The notes under the pieces were generated by a model. The model worked only from the letters and a program-made list of their open reading frames with translations. It searched no databases and was not told the DNA's origin. A stretch of 7,022 nt of DNA from assembly GCA_002455915.1 (NCBI GenBank), contig DKLU01000175.1, positions 1 through 7,022 on the forward strand. The letters run 5' to 3'. Origin of the DNA: Chryseobacterium sp. UBA6632. GTDB taxonomy: Bacteria; Bacteroidota; Bacteroidia; Flavobacteriales; Weeksellaceae. The position numbers were made by a program, and so were the translations under genes. Positions 1-6,894 of the stretch are shown here, piece after piece (position 1 is the first letter of the stretch; the number at the start of each line of letters is the position of its first letter).

Positions 1-2
1 TG

Positions 3-254
3 TATGGCGAAGATATTGACCTATGTTATACATTGCTGAGAAATGGTTATCAGAATTATTATTACGGAAAAGAATCTATTCTTCATCATAAAGGAGAAAG
101 TACCATAAAAAATGAAGCCTATTTAGAGCGTTTTTATGGTGCTATGCAGGTTTTTATTAATAAGTATTATAAAGATTCAAAACCGGTGCAGTATTCTTTT
201 TTAAAGGCAGGGTTGAAACTCAGACATAAAATTGAAAAGATCAAACTAAAATAA
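3..254 (+). CDS. Glycosyltransferase family 2, C-terminal part (5' end outside window)
   Basis: This is the last 83 codons and stop of a gene that begins upstream of the window; the reading frame is open from base 3. The first visible residues read YGEDIDLCYTLLRNGY, followed by HHKGEST. In GT2 enzymes of the rhamnosyltransferase type, a (Y/F)GEDxDL motif supplies the catalytic-base region and the later H-x-KGES segment closes the active site. The family transfers a sugar from a nucleotide-activated donor to a cell-surface glycan or lipid-linked acceptor at the cytoplasmic face. After KGEST there are about 49 residues rich in Lys and Tyr, ending in KIEKIKLK, with no membrane segment. Donor and acceptor cannot be told from this fragment. 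A TTG at 33 could be called as a start, but it would cut off the GED motif, so it is not the real start. The gene ends just before a hairpin terminator and converges on secG. Confidence 0.85.
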   Translation, partial: YGEDIDLCYTLLRNGYQNYYYGKESILHHKGESTIKNEAYLERFYGAMQVFINKYYKDSKPVQYSFLKAGLKLRHKIEKIKLK

Positions 255-256
255 AA

Positions 257-287
257 AACAAAAGCAACTCAAACGAGTTGCTTTTTT
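257..287. terminator. Bidirectional intrinsic terminator between the glycosyltransferase gene and secG
   Basis: GCAACTC (264-270), loop AAAC (271-274) and GAGTTGC (275-281) form a perfect 7-bp stem. It is extended by four A-T pairs (260-263 with 282-285). T282-T287 gives the U-run for plus-strand transcripts. The A-rich stretch 253-263 gives a U-rich tract for minus-strand transcripts. It starts a few bases after the glycosyltransferase stop and about 20 bases past the secG stop, so one hairpin can serve both convergent genes. Confidence 0.88.
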
Positions 288-308
288 GTATATAATATTG
301 CTATTGTA

Positions 309-659
309 TTATTTAGCTGGAGCTGCCGGAGTTTGAGCCGGAGTCGTTGTAGAAGCTGGAGCAGTAGATTTTGCCGGAGCTTCAGTTTTTACAGGTTGAG
401 CTGCTGAAGGAGCTGCAACTGATGGTTTTCCGGTGATTACAACACTTAAAAGAATAAGAACGATAATTGTTCCTCCTAGAGTCCATGTTGCTTTTTCCAT
501 GAAATCATTGGTTCTTTGTACTCCGAACTGTGCAGAAGATGCACCTCCAAAAGTACTTGAAAGACCTCCACCTTTTGGGTTTTGAGCCATAACAACGATT
601 ACCAGTAAAATGCTGGCGATCATAATAAGAACCATCAATAGTGTAAATATAGTATCCAT
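309..659 (-). CDS. secG: Preprotein translocase subunit SecG
   Basis: SecG is the small non-essential subunit of the SecYEG channel in the inner membrane, where it assists SecA-driven protein export. The 116-residue product has the family layout. A first membrane helix spans about residues 3-24. The conserved cytoplasmic loop contains AQNPKGGGLSSTFGGA (25-40). A second helix spans about 60-77. After the second helix comes a tail of about 39 residues (78-116) made almost entirely of Ala, Pro, Thr, Ser, Lys, Gln and Val. This makes the protein longer than a minimal SecG of about 75 residues. The ATG is supported by the position of helix 1 and by a promoter ending about 25 bases upstream; there is no Shine-Dalgarno sequence. 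The gene looks monocistronic: it has its own promoter, a terminator behind it, and another terminator separating it from the M16 genes upstream. Identification is firm; a function for the tail is not known. Confidence 0.95.
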   Translation of the reverse strand: MDTIFTLLMVLIMIASILLVIVVMAQNPKGGGLSSTFGGASSAQFGVQRTNDFMEKATWTLGGTIIVLILLSVVITGKPSVAAPSAAQPVKTEAPAKSTAPASTTTPAQTPAAPAK

Positions 660-684
660 TAATTTTGATATCTTTTTGAATGGG

Positions 685-715
685 CAAATTTAATCTTTTT
701 TTACCGAATAGCAAA
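685..715 (-). promoter_or_regulatory. Bacteroidota-type promoter of secG
   Basis: Read on the minus strand, TTTG (715-712) is followed after exactly 19 bases by TAAATTTG (692-685). This matches the -33/-7 consensus (TTTG, then TAnnTTTG) used by the housekeeping sigma factor of Bacteroidota. Transcription would begin near 680, leaving a leader of only about 20 nt before the secG ATG. The leader has no Shine-Dalgarno sequence, which is usual in this phylum. Confidence 0.82.
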
Positions 716-735
716 AAAAGATTGTGGTAAAAATA

Positions 736-761
736 AAAACGACAACAATTGTTGCCGTTTT
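736..761 (-). terminator. Intrinsic terminator of the M16 peptidase gene pair
   Basis: Two 11-base arms, 736-746 and 751-761, flank the loop AATT (747-750). On the minus strand the only irregular pair (742/755) becomes a U-G wobble, while on the plus strand it would be an A-C mismatch. The RNA hairpin is therefore better formed in minus-strand transcripts. A U-rich tract follows on the minus strand (A-rich 729-739 on the plus strand). It lies about 20 bases past the stop of the gene ending at 783 and ahead of the secG promoter, so it insulates secG. Confidence 0.85.
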
Positions 762-782
762 TTATATAAAATAAGGCTGTTC

Positions 783-2816
783 TTATTTAAAATCAGAATC
801 TTTAGCTTGGTTTAAAACGTAAGATTTTACGGCTAGATTAATATCCATTCCACCCATATTCTGGATGATTGTAAATGGAAGTTTAACACCGGAAACATCT
901 TTGTAATCTGCATAGCTTGTAGGGATAGAACCTCCTTCGCCAGCTTTTACTTCACCCGTTTTCAAACCTGTAGCTACACTGTAATAATAAGTTACTTTAT
1001 CACCTTTCACTACGTAAGAATCTTCATTGTTGTACTTTTCGATTCCTCCTAGTTTCAATGTAGAATTTTTAGCAAAACCTAATTCAGGGAAAAGTTCTGT
1101 TTCTTTAGACATTTCAGCTTTTTGCTTATCGTCAAGCGTTTTCTTTTGTCCCTGAGCTTCCATATAACCGTCTTTTCCGTCAAAAACAATTTTCTGGATC
1201 GTGTTGCCCATCATGCTGATGTTCATCGCCATTTTTCCTCCTTTAGCCTGAGTCATTTTCATTGCCATATCCATTCCCTGAACTTTAGTCGTTGCTTCAG
1301 TAGAAATAGAAGTGATTTTCTGAACTGCTGCAGCACCTCCGATAGCGTTGATGTATTTATCCGCAACAGAAGCTAACGTTACATTAGCATCTAATTTTTG
1401 AGCTGTTGGTTTTGCTACAGGATTCGCATCTTTATCATAATATTTTACAGGATAACCTAGTTTTTCCAATCCTTCAGAAATATCAGAAGCTTTACCAGCG
1501 ATGAAAATTCTGCTCTGGTTTGGTAAAATAGTTGCTTTTACAGCGTTGGTTACATCTGCAGAAGTTACTTTATCAATAGATTTCAAATAGTTTGTATAGA
1601 AATCAGAAGGTAAATCCTGAACTTTTTGGTTTAAAGCAAATCTTGCAATGTTTTCAGGTTTTTCTAAAGACATGATGAAAGCACCTTTCAGTTTAGCTTT
1701 TGCATTTGCCAATTCTTCAGGTTTTACTGTAGAAATTGCATTCAATTCATTCATGAATTCCTTTACTGCTTTATCCGTCACTTCGTTTCTTACACTTGCT
1801 TCAGCAGAGAATTCCGGAGAATATTTGCTCGCTGTCATGCTTGAGTAAGCGCCATAAGTGAAACCGTTTTTCTCACGAAGATTCATGAAAAGTCTTGCTT
1901 CACCACCACCTCCAAGAATGTAGTTGGCGATTGTTGCAGGGAAGTAATTGGCGTCTTTCATTTTAAGCGTGTTCAGGTTGTTTAATGAAACAACAGACTG
2001 TACCGCAGAAGGAACGTCAACTACATTAATTTCAGTTTTAGCAACATTTGAAGCCGGCTCAAGCTGAGTTGCTGGTGTGTTTGCCTTTTTCCATCCCTTA
2101 AATGCTTTTTCAACCAATGGTTTTACTTGGTCAAACTTTACATCTCCAACAATTACTAAATAAGCATTGTCCGGAGCGTAATATTTTTTGTAAATATTTT
2201 GAACATCGGCTAACTGAATTTTGTTGATCGATTCTACCGTTTCAAACTCACCTCTCGCTGTATTTTTTCCGTACATTAAAGCATTAGAAACTCTTGAAGC
2301 TATGGCAGACGCACTTTTTTCATTGGTTTTTAAGCCTTCAATGGCTCTTTCTTTAGAATTTTGAATTTCTTCAGCAGAAAATTTAGGGTTAGCAATTGCA
2401 TCAGCCATTAAATTTAATACCTCAGGGAAATATTTTGAAAGTGAATTAGCAAAAGCACCTCCAGAACTGAAATTTAGGTTCGCTCCCAAATAATCAACCT
2501 TACTGTTGAAAGCATCTTTGCTCATGTTGGTCGTTCCGTTTTCGAACTGTTCTGCCATGATTTGGCTAACCCCCGTTACATTTCCTTCATGATAAGGAGC
2601 TCTATCCATCGTAAGGGTAGCGCTTACTCTTGGCAATTTATTGTTTTCTACAACCATTACCGTAAGACCATTGCTTAGCTGGAAAGTTTTTGGTTTCGCA
2701 ATGTTAATCGCTGGGGTTGGTCCCGCTTTCGGCATTGCATTAATATCTATTTTTTGTGCAGAGATCATTCCGGTAAAGAAAAATGCTGCAGCTATATATG
2801 TTAATTGTTTTTTCAT
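783..2816 (-). CDS. Exported M16 peptidase-like subunit without zinc site, with extra C-terminal domain
   Basis: The product has 677 residues. An N-terminal signal peptide of about 20 residues ends in GMISA before QKI, so a periplasmic location is expected. Residues about 43-445 form two M16 (insulinase/MPP-like) halves. The zinc motif is lost: TGVSQIMAEQFENGT (81-95) lines up with TGFAHFFEHLLFEGT of the neighbouring gene, giving Q85, A88 and E89 where the two His and the catalytic Glu should be. The second half keeps a glycine-rich strand (GGGGEARLF, 302-310) and the R314/Y321 pair, which in M16 enzymes binds the substrate backbone. This is the pattern of a non-catalytic partner subunit. Residues about 475-677 are an added domain containing YINAIGGAAAV, FDGKDGY and VSGVKLPFTI; it resembles LolA/lipoprotein-sorting-like beta folds, but that is judged by eye only. 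It contains an unusual run of alternating Met (515, 517, 519, 521, then 529, 531, 535, 536). The gene starts 50 bases after the catalytic subunit gene and probably shares its transcript. Annotation as an active peptidase would be misleading. Confidence 0.9.
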   Translation of the reverse strand: MKKQLTYIAAAFFFTGMISAQKIDINAMPKAGPTPAINIAKPKTFQLSNGLTVMVVENNKLPRVSATLTMDRAPYHEGNVTGVSQIMAEQFENGTTNMSKDAFNSKVDYLGANLNFSSGGAFANSLSKYFPEVLNLMADAIANPKFSAEEIQNSKERAIEGLKTNEKSASAIASRVSNALMYGKNTARGEFETVESINKIQLADVQNIYKKYYAPDNAYLVIVGDVKFDQVKPLVEKAFKGWKKANTPATQLEPASNVAKTEINVVDVPSAVQSVVSLNNLNTLKMKDANYFPATIANYILGGGGEARLFMNLREKNGFTYGAYSSMTASKYSPEFSAEASVRNEVTDKAVKEFMNELNAISTVKPEELANAKAKLKGAFIMSLEKPENIARFALNQKVQDLPSDFYTNYLKSIDKVTSADVTNAVKATILPNQSRIFIAGKASDISEGLEKLGYPVKYYDKDANPVAKPTAQKLDANVTLASVADKYINAIGGAAAVQKITSISTEATTKVQGMDMAMKMTQAKGGKMAMNISMMGNTIQKIVFDGKDGYMEAQGQKKTLDDKQKAEMSKETELFPELGFAKNSTLKLGGIEKYNNEDSYVVKGDKVTYYYSVATGLKTGEVKAGEGGSIPTSYADYKDVSGVKLPFTIIQNMGGMDINLAVKSYVLNQAKDSDFK

Positions 2817-2866
2817 TTGTAAAAAAATTGTTTTTGATAATCATTATTCAACCTAAAATTCAGAAA

Positions 2867-4180
2867 TTACTTCTTTTCAGGAACGTAGTTAATGATTACT
2901 CTTTGGTTAGGATTAAGATATTTTTTAGCCGCATTTTGAAGATCTTCTCTGGTGATCGATCTGTAGATGTCTATTTCTTTGTTGATAAGGTTGGTATCGC
3001 CCATCAATACGTGGTTGGTAGCCAATGAAGCCGCAATTCCCTGAATGCTGGAATTGGCGTTTACAAACTGGTTTTCAAATTTATTTTGAAGCTTTTGATA
3101 ATCGTCCTGAGAAATTAAAGTGGTCTGAAGCTTTTTAATTTCTGCATCAATATCTGTTTGAAGTGTTTGTTTTGATGTTTGCCCCATCGGGATGGCAAAG
3201 AATGCAAAAATACCGTAATCTTCAAGACCTTGGTTGAAAGCAGCTACTTCAAGTGCTTTTTTCTCCTGATCTACCAATTTTTTATATAAAACCGAAGATT
3301 TTCCGCTGCTTAAATACGTAGAAAGCATATCTAAAATATAAGCATCTTTTTCTTTGTTTCCTGGAGTTCTGTAAGCGAAAATATAGGCAGGAAGCTGAAT
3401 ATTCGGGTCTGTAGCCGTCACTTCTTTTTCCTGAGTAATAGGCGCATCTTTAGGGAAATCTTTTGGATAAACTGTGCCTTTAGGAATAGCTCCGTAATAA
3501 TCCTGAATCCATTTTTTGGTCTGCTCCGGTTTAATATCTCCGGCAACCACTAAAGTAGCGTTATTCGGAACATAGAACTTTTTATAAAAAGCTTGAAACT
3601 CGTCTAATTTTGCTGAGTTCAAATCTTCCATAGACCCAATCGTAGGCCAGTTGTATGGATGATTCGTGAATAAATTTTTCTGAATTGTGGAGAATAAATT
3701 ACCATAAGGCTGGTTATCCATTCTCAATCTCTTTTCTTCTTTTACAACCTCTCTCTGCGTATCTACACCAATTTGATTGATTACCGCGTGACGCATTCTT
3801 TCAGATTCCATCCAAAGTCCCAATTGTTCGTTGTTAGATGGGAAAGTTTCGTAATAATATGTTCTGTCGTTCGTTGTATTGGCATTGTTTTGTCCTCCAT
3901 TTGATGAAACGATTTTAAACCAATCACCTCTTTTGATGTTCGGAGTTCCTTCAAACAAAAGATGTTCGAAGAAGTGAGCAAAACCTGTTCTTCCTTTTAC
4001 TTCATCCTTTGCACCAACATGGTACATTACTCCTGTAGTAACTACCGGAGCAGAATTGTCCTGATGAAGAATTACGTGTAATCCGTTTGGAAGATCATAT
4101 TCTTCGAATTTGATTTGCTGAGCATTCAAAGCCATTCCGAAGAAAGCAACTGCAGCAGCAGAAATAAGTCGTTTTTTCAT
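2867..4180 (-). CDS. Exported M16 family zinc metallopeptidase, catalytic subunit
   Basis: The product has 437 residues, the usual size of a two-domain M16B subunit. The signal peptide MKKRLISAAAVAFFGMALNA is followed by QQIKFEEY, so cleavage after A20 and release to the periplasm are expected. The inverted zinc motif HFFEH is at 69-73 (H69 and H73 as ligands, E72 as the base). The distal ligand is most likely E149 in REVVKEEKR, with 75 residues between H73 and E149, the spacing seen in mitochondrial processing peptidase beta. The second half (about 190-437) has the M16 inactive-domain pattern (YVPNNATLVVAGD; SSGKSSVLYKKL), but at the place of the R/Y pair it has D304 and no matching Tyr. That function is probably provided by the product of the next gene, 50 bases downstream. 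M16 enzymes enclose and degrade or trim peptides and small unfolded proteins; the substrate here is unknown. Order and spacing point to an operon of catalytic followed by non-catalytic subunit. Confidence 0.93.
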   Translation of the reverse strand: MKKRLISAAAVAFFGMALNAQQIKFEEYDLPNGLHVILHQDNSAPVVTTGVMYHVGAKDEVKGRTGFAHFFEHLLFEGTPNIKRGDWFKIVSSNGGQNNANTTNDRTYYYETFPSNNEQLGLWMESERMRHAVINQIGVDTQREVVKEEKRLRMDNQPYGNLFSTIQKNLFTNHPYNWPTIGSMEDLNSAKLDEFQAFYKKFYVPNNATLVVAGDIKPEQTKKWIQDYYGAIPKGTVYPKDFPKDAPITQEKEVTATDPNIQLPAYIFAYRTPGNKEKDAYILDMLSTYLSSGKSSVLYKKLVDQEKKALEVAAFNQGLEDYGIFAFFAIPMGQTSKQTLQTDIDAEIKKLQTTLISQDDYQKLQNKFENQFVNANSSIQGIAASLATNHVLMGDTNLINKEIDIYRSITREDLQNAAKKYLNPNQRVIINYVPEKK

Positions 4181-4353
4181 AAAATAGAAATTGTTTACTA
4201 ATAAGTGTTGATTATTGATGATTTGTTACACAGAATTGATGTTTTTTATTCCTAAATCTTAGTTGAATGATGAGTATAAATTTTCTATCGACATCTAAAA
4301 TTTGAATTCTCCATAGAATACACTAATTTTGTGTTCCTAAATTTTTTTGCAGC
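4181..4353. other. Divergent intergenic region between M16 genes and helicase gene
   Basis: This 173-bp AT-rich spacer separates two divergent starts. It contains a canonical promoter for the helicase. On the minus strand I find no TAnnTTTG and no TTTG (there is no CAAA on the plus strand in this stretch), so the M16 promoter is not identifiable by consensus. Minor repetition is present: ATTGATG occurs at 4214-4220 and 4235-4241, 21 bp apart, and TTGAT also occurs at 4208-4212. In AT-rich DNA this may be chance. Confidence 0.6.
4301..4331 (+). promoter_or_regulatory. Bacteroidota-type promoter of the helicase gene
   Basis: TTTG (4301-4304) is followed after exactly 19 bases by TAATTTTG (4324-4331), a full match to the TTTG / TAnnTTTG pattern. 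Transcription should start near 4336, giving a leader of about 18 nt before the ATG at 4354. No Shine-Dalgarno sequence lies before the start; the leader is T-rich. The promoter position also supports 4354 as the true start. Confidence 0.82.
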
Positions 4354-6687
4354 ATGGAGGATTACTTGAAAGGACTGAATGAATCACAATTTGAAGCCGT
4401 TACCACATTACAAGGGCCATTAATGGTGCTTGCGGGAGCAGGTTCCGGAAAGACACGTGTTTTAACGATGCGTATTGCTCATTTAATTACAAATGGCATT
4501 GATCCTTTCAATATTCTGGCACTTACCTTTACCAACAAGGCAGCAAAAGAAATGAAGGAACGTATCGCAAAAGTAGTGGGGCAAAGCAATGCCAAAAGCC
4601 TTTGGATGGGAACTTTTCACTCTGTCTTTGCAAGAATTCTGAGAAGTGAGGCGCATTATTTAGGCTACCCTTCCAATTTTACCATTTACGATCAGCAGGA
4701 TGCTTTGAACGTCATCAAAAAAGTGTTGAAAGACATGAATATTGATGCTGATTTGTATAAACCTAAAAAAGTTCAGGCAAGAATTTCGACTTATAAAAAT
4801 AATCTGATCACGGTAAAAGCGTATTACAACAATCCCGAATTAATGGAAGCTGATGAAAAAGCCAATATGAAATTCATCGGGCAGATTTATCAAAAATATG
4901 TTGAGCAGTGTTTCAAAAACGGTTCCATGGATTTTGATGATCTTTTGTTAAAAACCAATGAATTACTGACGCGTTTTCCGGAAGTTTTAGCCAAATATCA
5001 GGACCGATTCAGATATATTTTGGTAGATGAGTACCAGGATACGAACCACTCGCAGTATTTAATTGTAAAAGCATTAGCTTCAAAATTCGAAAATATTTGT
5101 GTGGTAGGAGACGATGCACAGTCCATTTACTCTTTCCGTGGCGCAAATATTTATAATATCCTCAACTTTAAAAAAGATTATCCTGATGCTGTTACGGTTT
5201 CTTTGGAGCAAAATTACCGTTCTACACAGAATATAGTAAACGCAGCCAATGTAGTAATCGCCAAAAACCTTCAGCAGTTTAAGAAAAATGTTTTCAGTGA
5301 AAATGAAGAAGGCGAAAAGATAAAGGTATATCGCTCAATGTCTGATGCAGATGAAGCCAATTTCGTTGCCGGAAATATTTGGGAAATCAGAAATCGTGAG
5401 CAGAGAAAGTACAGCGATTTTGCAATTTTATACAGAACAAACTCTCAGACTCGTGCTTTTGAAGATGCGTTGAGACGTAAAAATATTCCTTATAAAGTAT
5501 ACGGAGGTTTGTCATTTTACCAAAGAAAAGAGGTTAAAGATTTAATCGGATACCTGCGTCTTTTGGTAAATGAAAATGATTCTGAAGCTTTAATGAGAAT
5601 CATCAATTATCCGACAAGAGGAATTGGTGAGACAACGCAGAATAAACTGATTGTTTTTGCAGATTCTCAAAATCTTCCTGTTTCTAAAGTATTAGATAGC
5701 CTTCCGATTTATGCTCCACAATTGGGTTTCAATAATGGAGTTTTAAATAAACTGAATGATTTCTGGTCGATGATTAAAGCATTTCAGGTCTTATTAAAAA
5801 CTGAAACTGCTTATAATGTAGCGATGGAAGTGGCAAAACGAAGTGGTTTGATCAAATTTTTAAAAGACGACCAGACGCCGGAGGGTATTTCCCGTGTTGA
5901 AAACGTTCAGGAATTGATGAACTCTATGCAAGGTTTCATCGAAGAACAAATGCAGTTGGAAGACGGAGACCCGAGTTTGCCAAATTTCCTTGAAAACATC
6001 GCACTTTCTGCAGATACTCAGAAGAAAGATGATGAGGATGATATGGTTTCTTTGATGACGATTCACCTTTCAAAAGGTTTGGAATTTCCGGTGGTAAATC
6101 TAGTTGGTTTGGAAGAAAATCTTTTCCCGAGTTTCATGAGTTCTACAACCAGAGAAGATTTGGAAGAAGAAAGACGTCTGTTTTATGTGGCTTTAACGAG
6201 AGCTGAAAAGCAGGTTTTCTTTTCGTATGCCGTTTCCCGTTTTCAGTGGGGAAAAATTACCGATGCTGAACCTTCACGATTTTTAAGTGAAATCGACGAA
6301 CAATATATCGAATTTGTAAATCCGGTGATTGAGAAGCGTTTCATCAATAATTCAGGGGTTAAGTCTAATATTTTCGACGAGCATCCTTCCGAAATGAGAA
6401 GCTTCAAAAAAGTGGAAAAGAAGACCATTGAAAGAGGTGAAAATTCTAAACCTATTGCAGAACCTAGAAAATTAAAACCAGTCGGAACCGCAAAAATTAT
6501 CAATCCAAGCGGAGCTTCTTCGCAGGATATTATTGTTGGAGACAGAGTACGCCATGACAGATTCGGGATTGGTGAAGTCACTTTCCTAGACGGAACAGAT
6601 CCTCAGAATATTAAGGCTAAAGTTTTTTTCCAGCATGAAGGCGAAAAAAATCTGATCTTAAAATTCGCGAAACTTACCAAAATTTAA
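4354..6687 (+). CDS. pcrA: UvrD/PcrA-type superfamily 1A DNA helicase
   Basis: This is an ATP-driven 3'-to-5' DNA translocase and helicase of the cytoplasm; family members act in nucleotide excision repair, removal of RecA filaments and clearing of stalled replication or transcription complexes. The 777-residue product has all core motifs in order: Q motif LNESQFEAV (8-16), Walker A GAGSGKT (28-34), Ia TFTNKAAKEM (58-67), GTFHS (86-90), II VDEYQDT (224-230, with D225/E226), III GDDAQSIYSFRGA (252-264), IV QNYRST (286-291), V TIHLSKGLEFPVV (569-581) and VI EEERRLFYVALTRA (604-617). Domains 1B and 2B fill about 95-215 and 380-560. The C-terminus ends in a Tudor-like fold (GDRVRHDRFGIGEV, 729-742), which in PcrA/UvrD contacts RNA polymerase. 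The linker at about 660-728 is Lys/Glu/Ser-rich and likely flexible. No break or missing catalytic residue is seen. Choosing between the names uvrD and pcrA is a matter of convention here. The gene stands alone, divergent from the M16 pair, with no clear hairpin terminator directly after it. Confidence 0.96.
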   Translation: MEDYLKGLNESQFEAVTTLQGPLMVLAGAGSGKTRVLTMRIAHLITNGIDPFNILALTFTNKAAKEMKERIAKVVGQSNAKSLWMGTFHSVFARILRSEAHYLGYPSNFTIYDQQDALNVIKKVLKDMNIDADLYKPKKVQARISTYKNNLITVKAYYNNPELMEADEKANMKFIGQIYQKYVEQCFKNGSMDFDDLLLKTNELLTRFPEVLAKYQDRFRYILVDEYQDTNHSQYLIVKALASKFENICVVGDDAQSIYSFRGANIYNILNFKKDYPDAVTVSLEQNYRSTQNIVNAANVVIAKNLQQFKKNVFSENEEGEKIKVYRSMSDADEANFVAGNIWEIRNREQRKYSDFAILYRTNSQTRAFEDALRRKNIPYKVYGGLSFYQRKEVKDLIGYLRLLVNENDSEALMRIINYPTRGIGETTQNKLIVFADSQNLPVSKVLDSLPIYAPQLGFNNGVLNKLNDFWSMIKAFQVLLKTETAYNVAMEVAKRSGLIKFLKDDQTPEGISRVENVQELMNSMQGFIEEQMQLEDGDPSLPNFLENIALSADTQKKDDEDDMVSLMTIHLSKGLEFPVVNLVGLEENLFPSFMSSTTREDLEEERRLFYVALTRAEKQVFFSYAVSRFQWGKITDAEPSRFLSEIDEQYIEFVNPVIEKRFINNSGVKSNIFDEHPSEMRSFKKVEKKTIERGENSKPIAEPRKLKPVGTAKIINPSGASSQDIIVGDRVRHDRFGIGEVTFLDGTDPQNIKAKVFFQHEGEKNLILKFAKLTKI

Positions 6688-6698
6688 CATGAGTTTGG

Positions 6699-6840
6699 GG
6701 TTTGGCTGGAAGACGGAAGAGGGAGGCTAGAAGTTCATTGAGTTCTTCATTTACTATATGATGATAAAATTTAAAGACAAAGAAAATTTTGATTTTTATG
6801 CTCTTACATACCTCCATCTTCCGACCCCTAGCTTCTAACC
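6699..6840. repeat. Imperfect purine-rich inverted repeat (REP/MITE-like candidate)
   Basis: The left arm GACGGAAGAGGGAGG (6712-6726) and the right arm CCTCCATCTTCCGAC (6811-6825) are reverse complements at 13 of 15 positions. Weaker similarity extends outward (6699-6711 with 6826-6840, both ending in GGTT/AACC). The AT-rich interior is 84 bp. Within the left part, GGCTGGAAG and GGCTAGAAG form a near-duplicate. The arms are GA-rich and far higher in GC than the flanks. It lies directly after the helicase stop and might also act as a weak transcript end, though no U-run follows. No transposase is present. The call as a genome-wide repeat is inference. Confidence 0.5.
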
Positions 6841-6894
6841 GCTAAATTTTTCTTAAAAATAGAATTAAACTATTAACACTTTTTATAATTTATT

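Noticed and set aside
33..254. A 73-codon gene starting at TTG 33
   Set aside because: The frame is open upstream to base 3 and the GED motif of glycosyltransferases lies before the TTG, so this is the tail of a longer gene.
505..714. Open frame of 69 codons on the minus strand overlapping the start of secG
   Set aside because: It overlaps the well-supported secG in another frame, crosses the secG promoter and encodes no recognisable domain.
1122..2856. Three plus-strand open frames opposite the non-catalytic M16 gene (1122-1376, 1648-1848, 2641-2856)
   Set aside because: Antisense shadows of a full-length gene with clear homology; no promoter, and composition mirrors the opposite coding strand.
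2783..3028. Plus-strand open frame across the junction of the two M16 genes
   Set aside because: Mostly antisense to the end of the catalytic subunit gene; no promoter or domain.
3781..3981. Minus-strand open frame inside the catalytic M16 gene in another frame
   Set aside because: Fully nested in a gene with an intact zinc site; no independent support.
783..4180. Possible novel defence or secretion system around the M16 pair
   Set aside because: Paired exported M16 genes next to housekeeping genes are a standard arrangement; there are no effector, nuclease, toxin or mobile-element genes nearby.
5860..6581. Two minus-strand open frames opposite the helicase gene (5860-6066, 6243-6581)
   Set aside because: Antisense to conserved helicase motifs V-VI and the C-terminus; the sequences are Ile/Phe/Ser-rich with no family match.
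6758..6838. A 26-codon open frame starting at the ATG at 6758 and ending TPSF, inside the inverted repeat
   Set aside because: It reads into the right arm of the repeat, has low-complexity AT-rich content, no promoter of its own and no recognisable family. It is most likely a by-product of the repeat.
6846..6860. ATTTTT-CTT-AAAAAT hairpin as a terminator for the helicase
   Set aside because: An A/T-only 6-bp stem is too weak, and it lies about 160 bases after the stop without a U-run.
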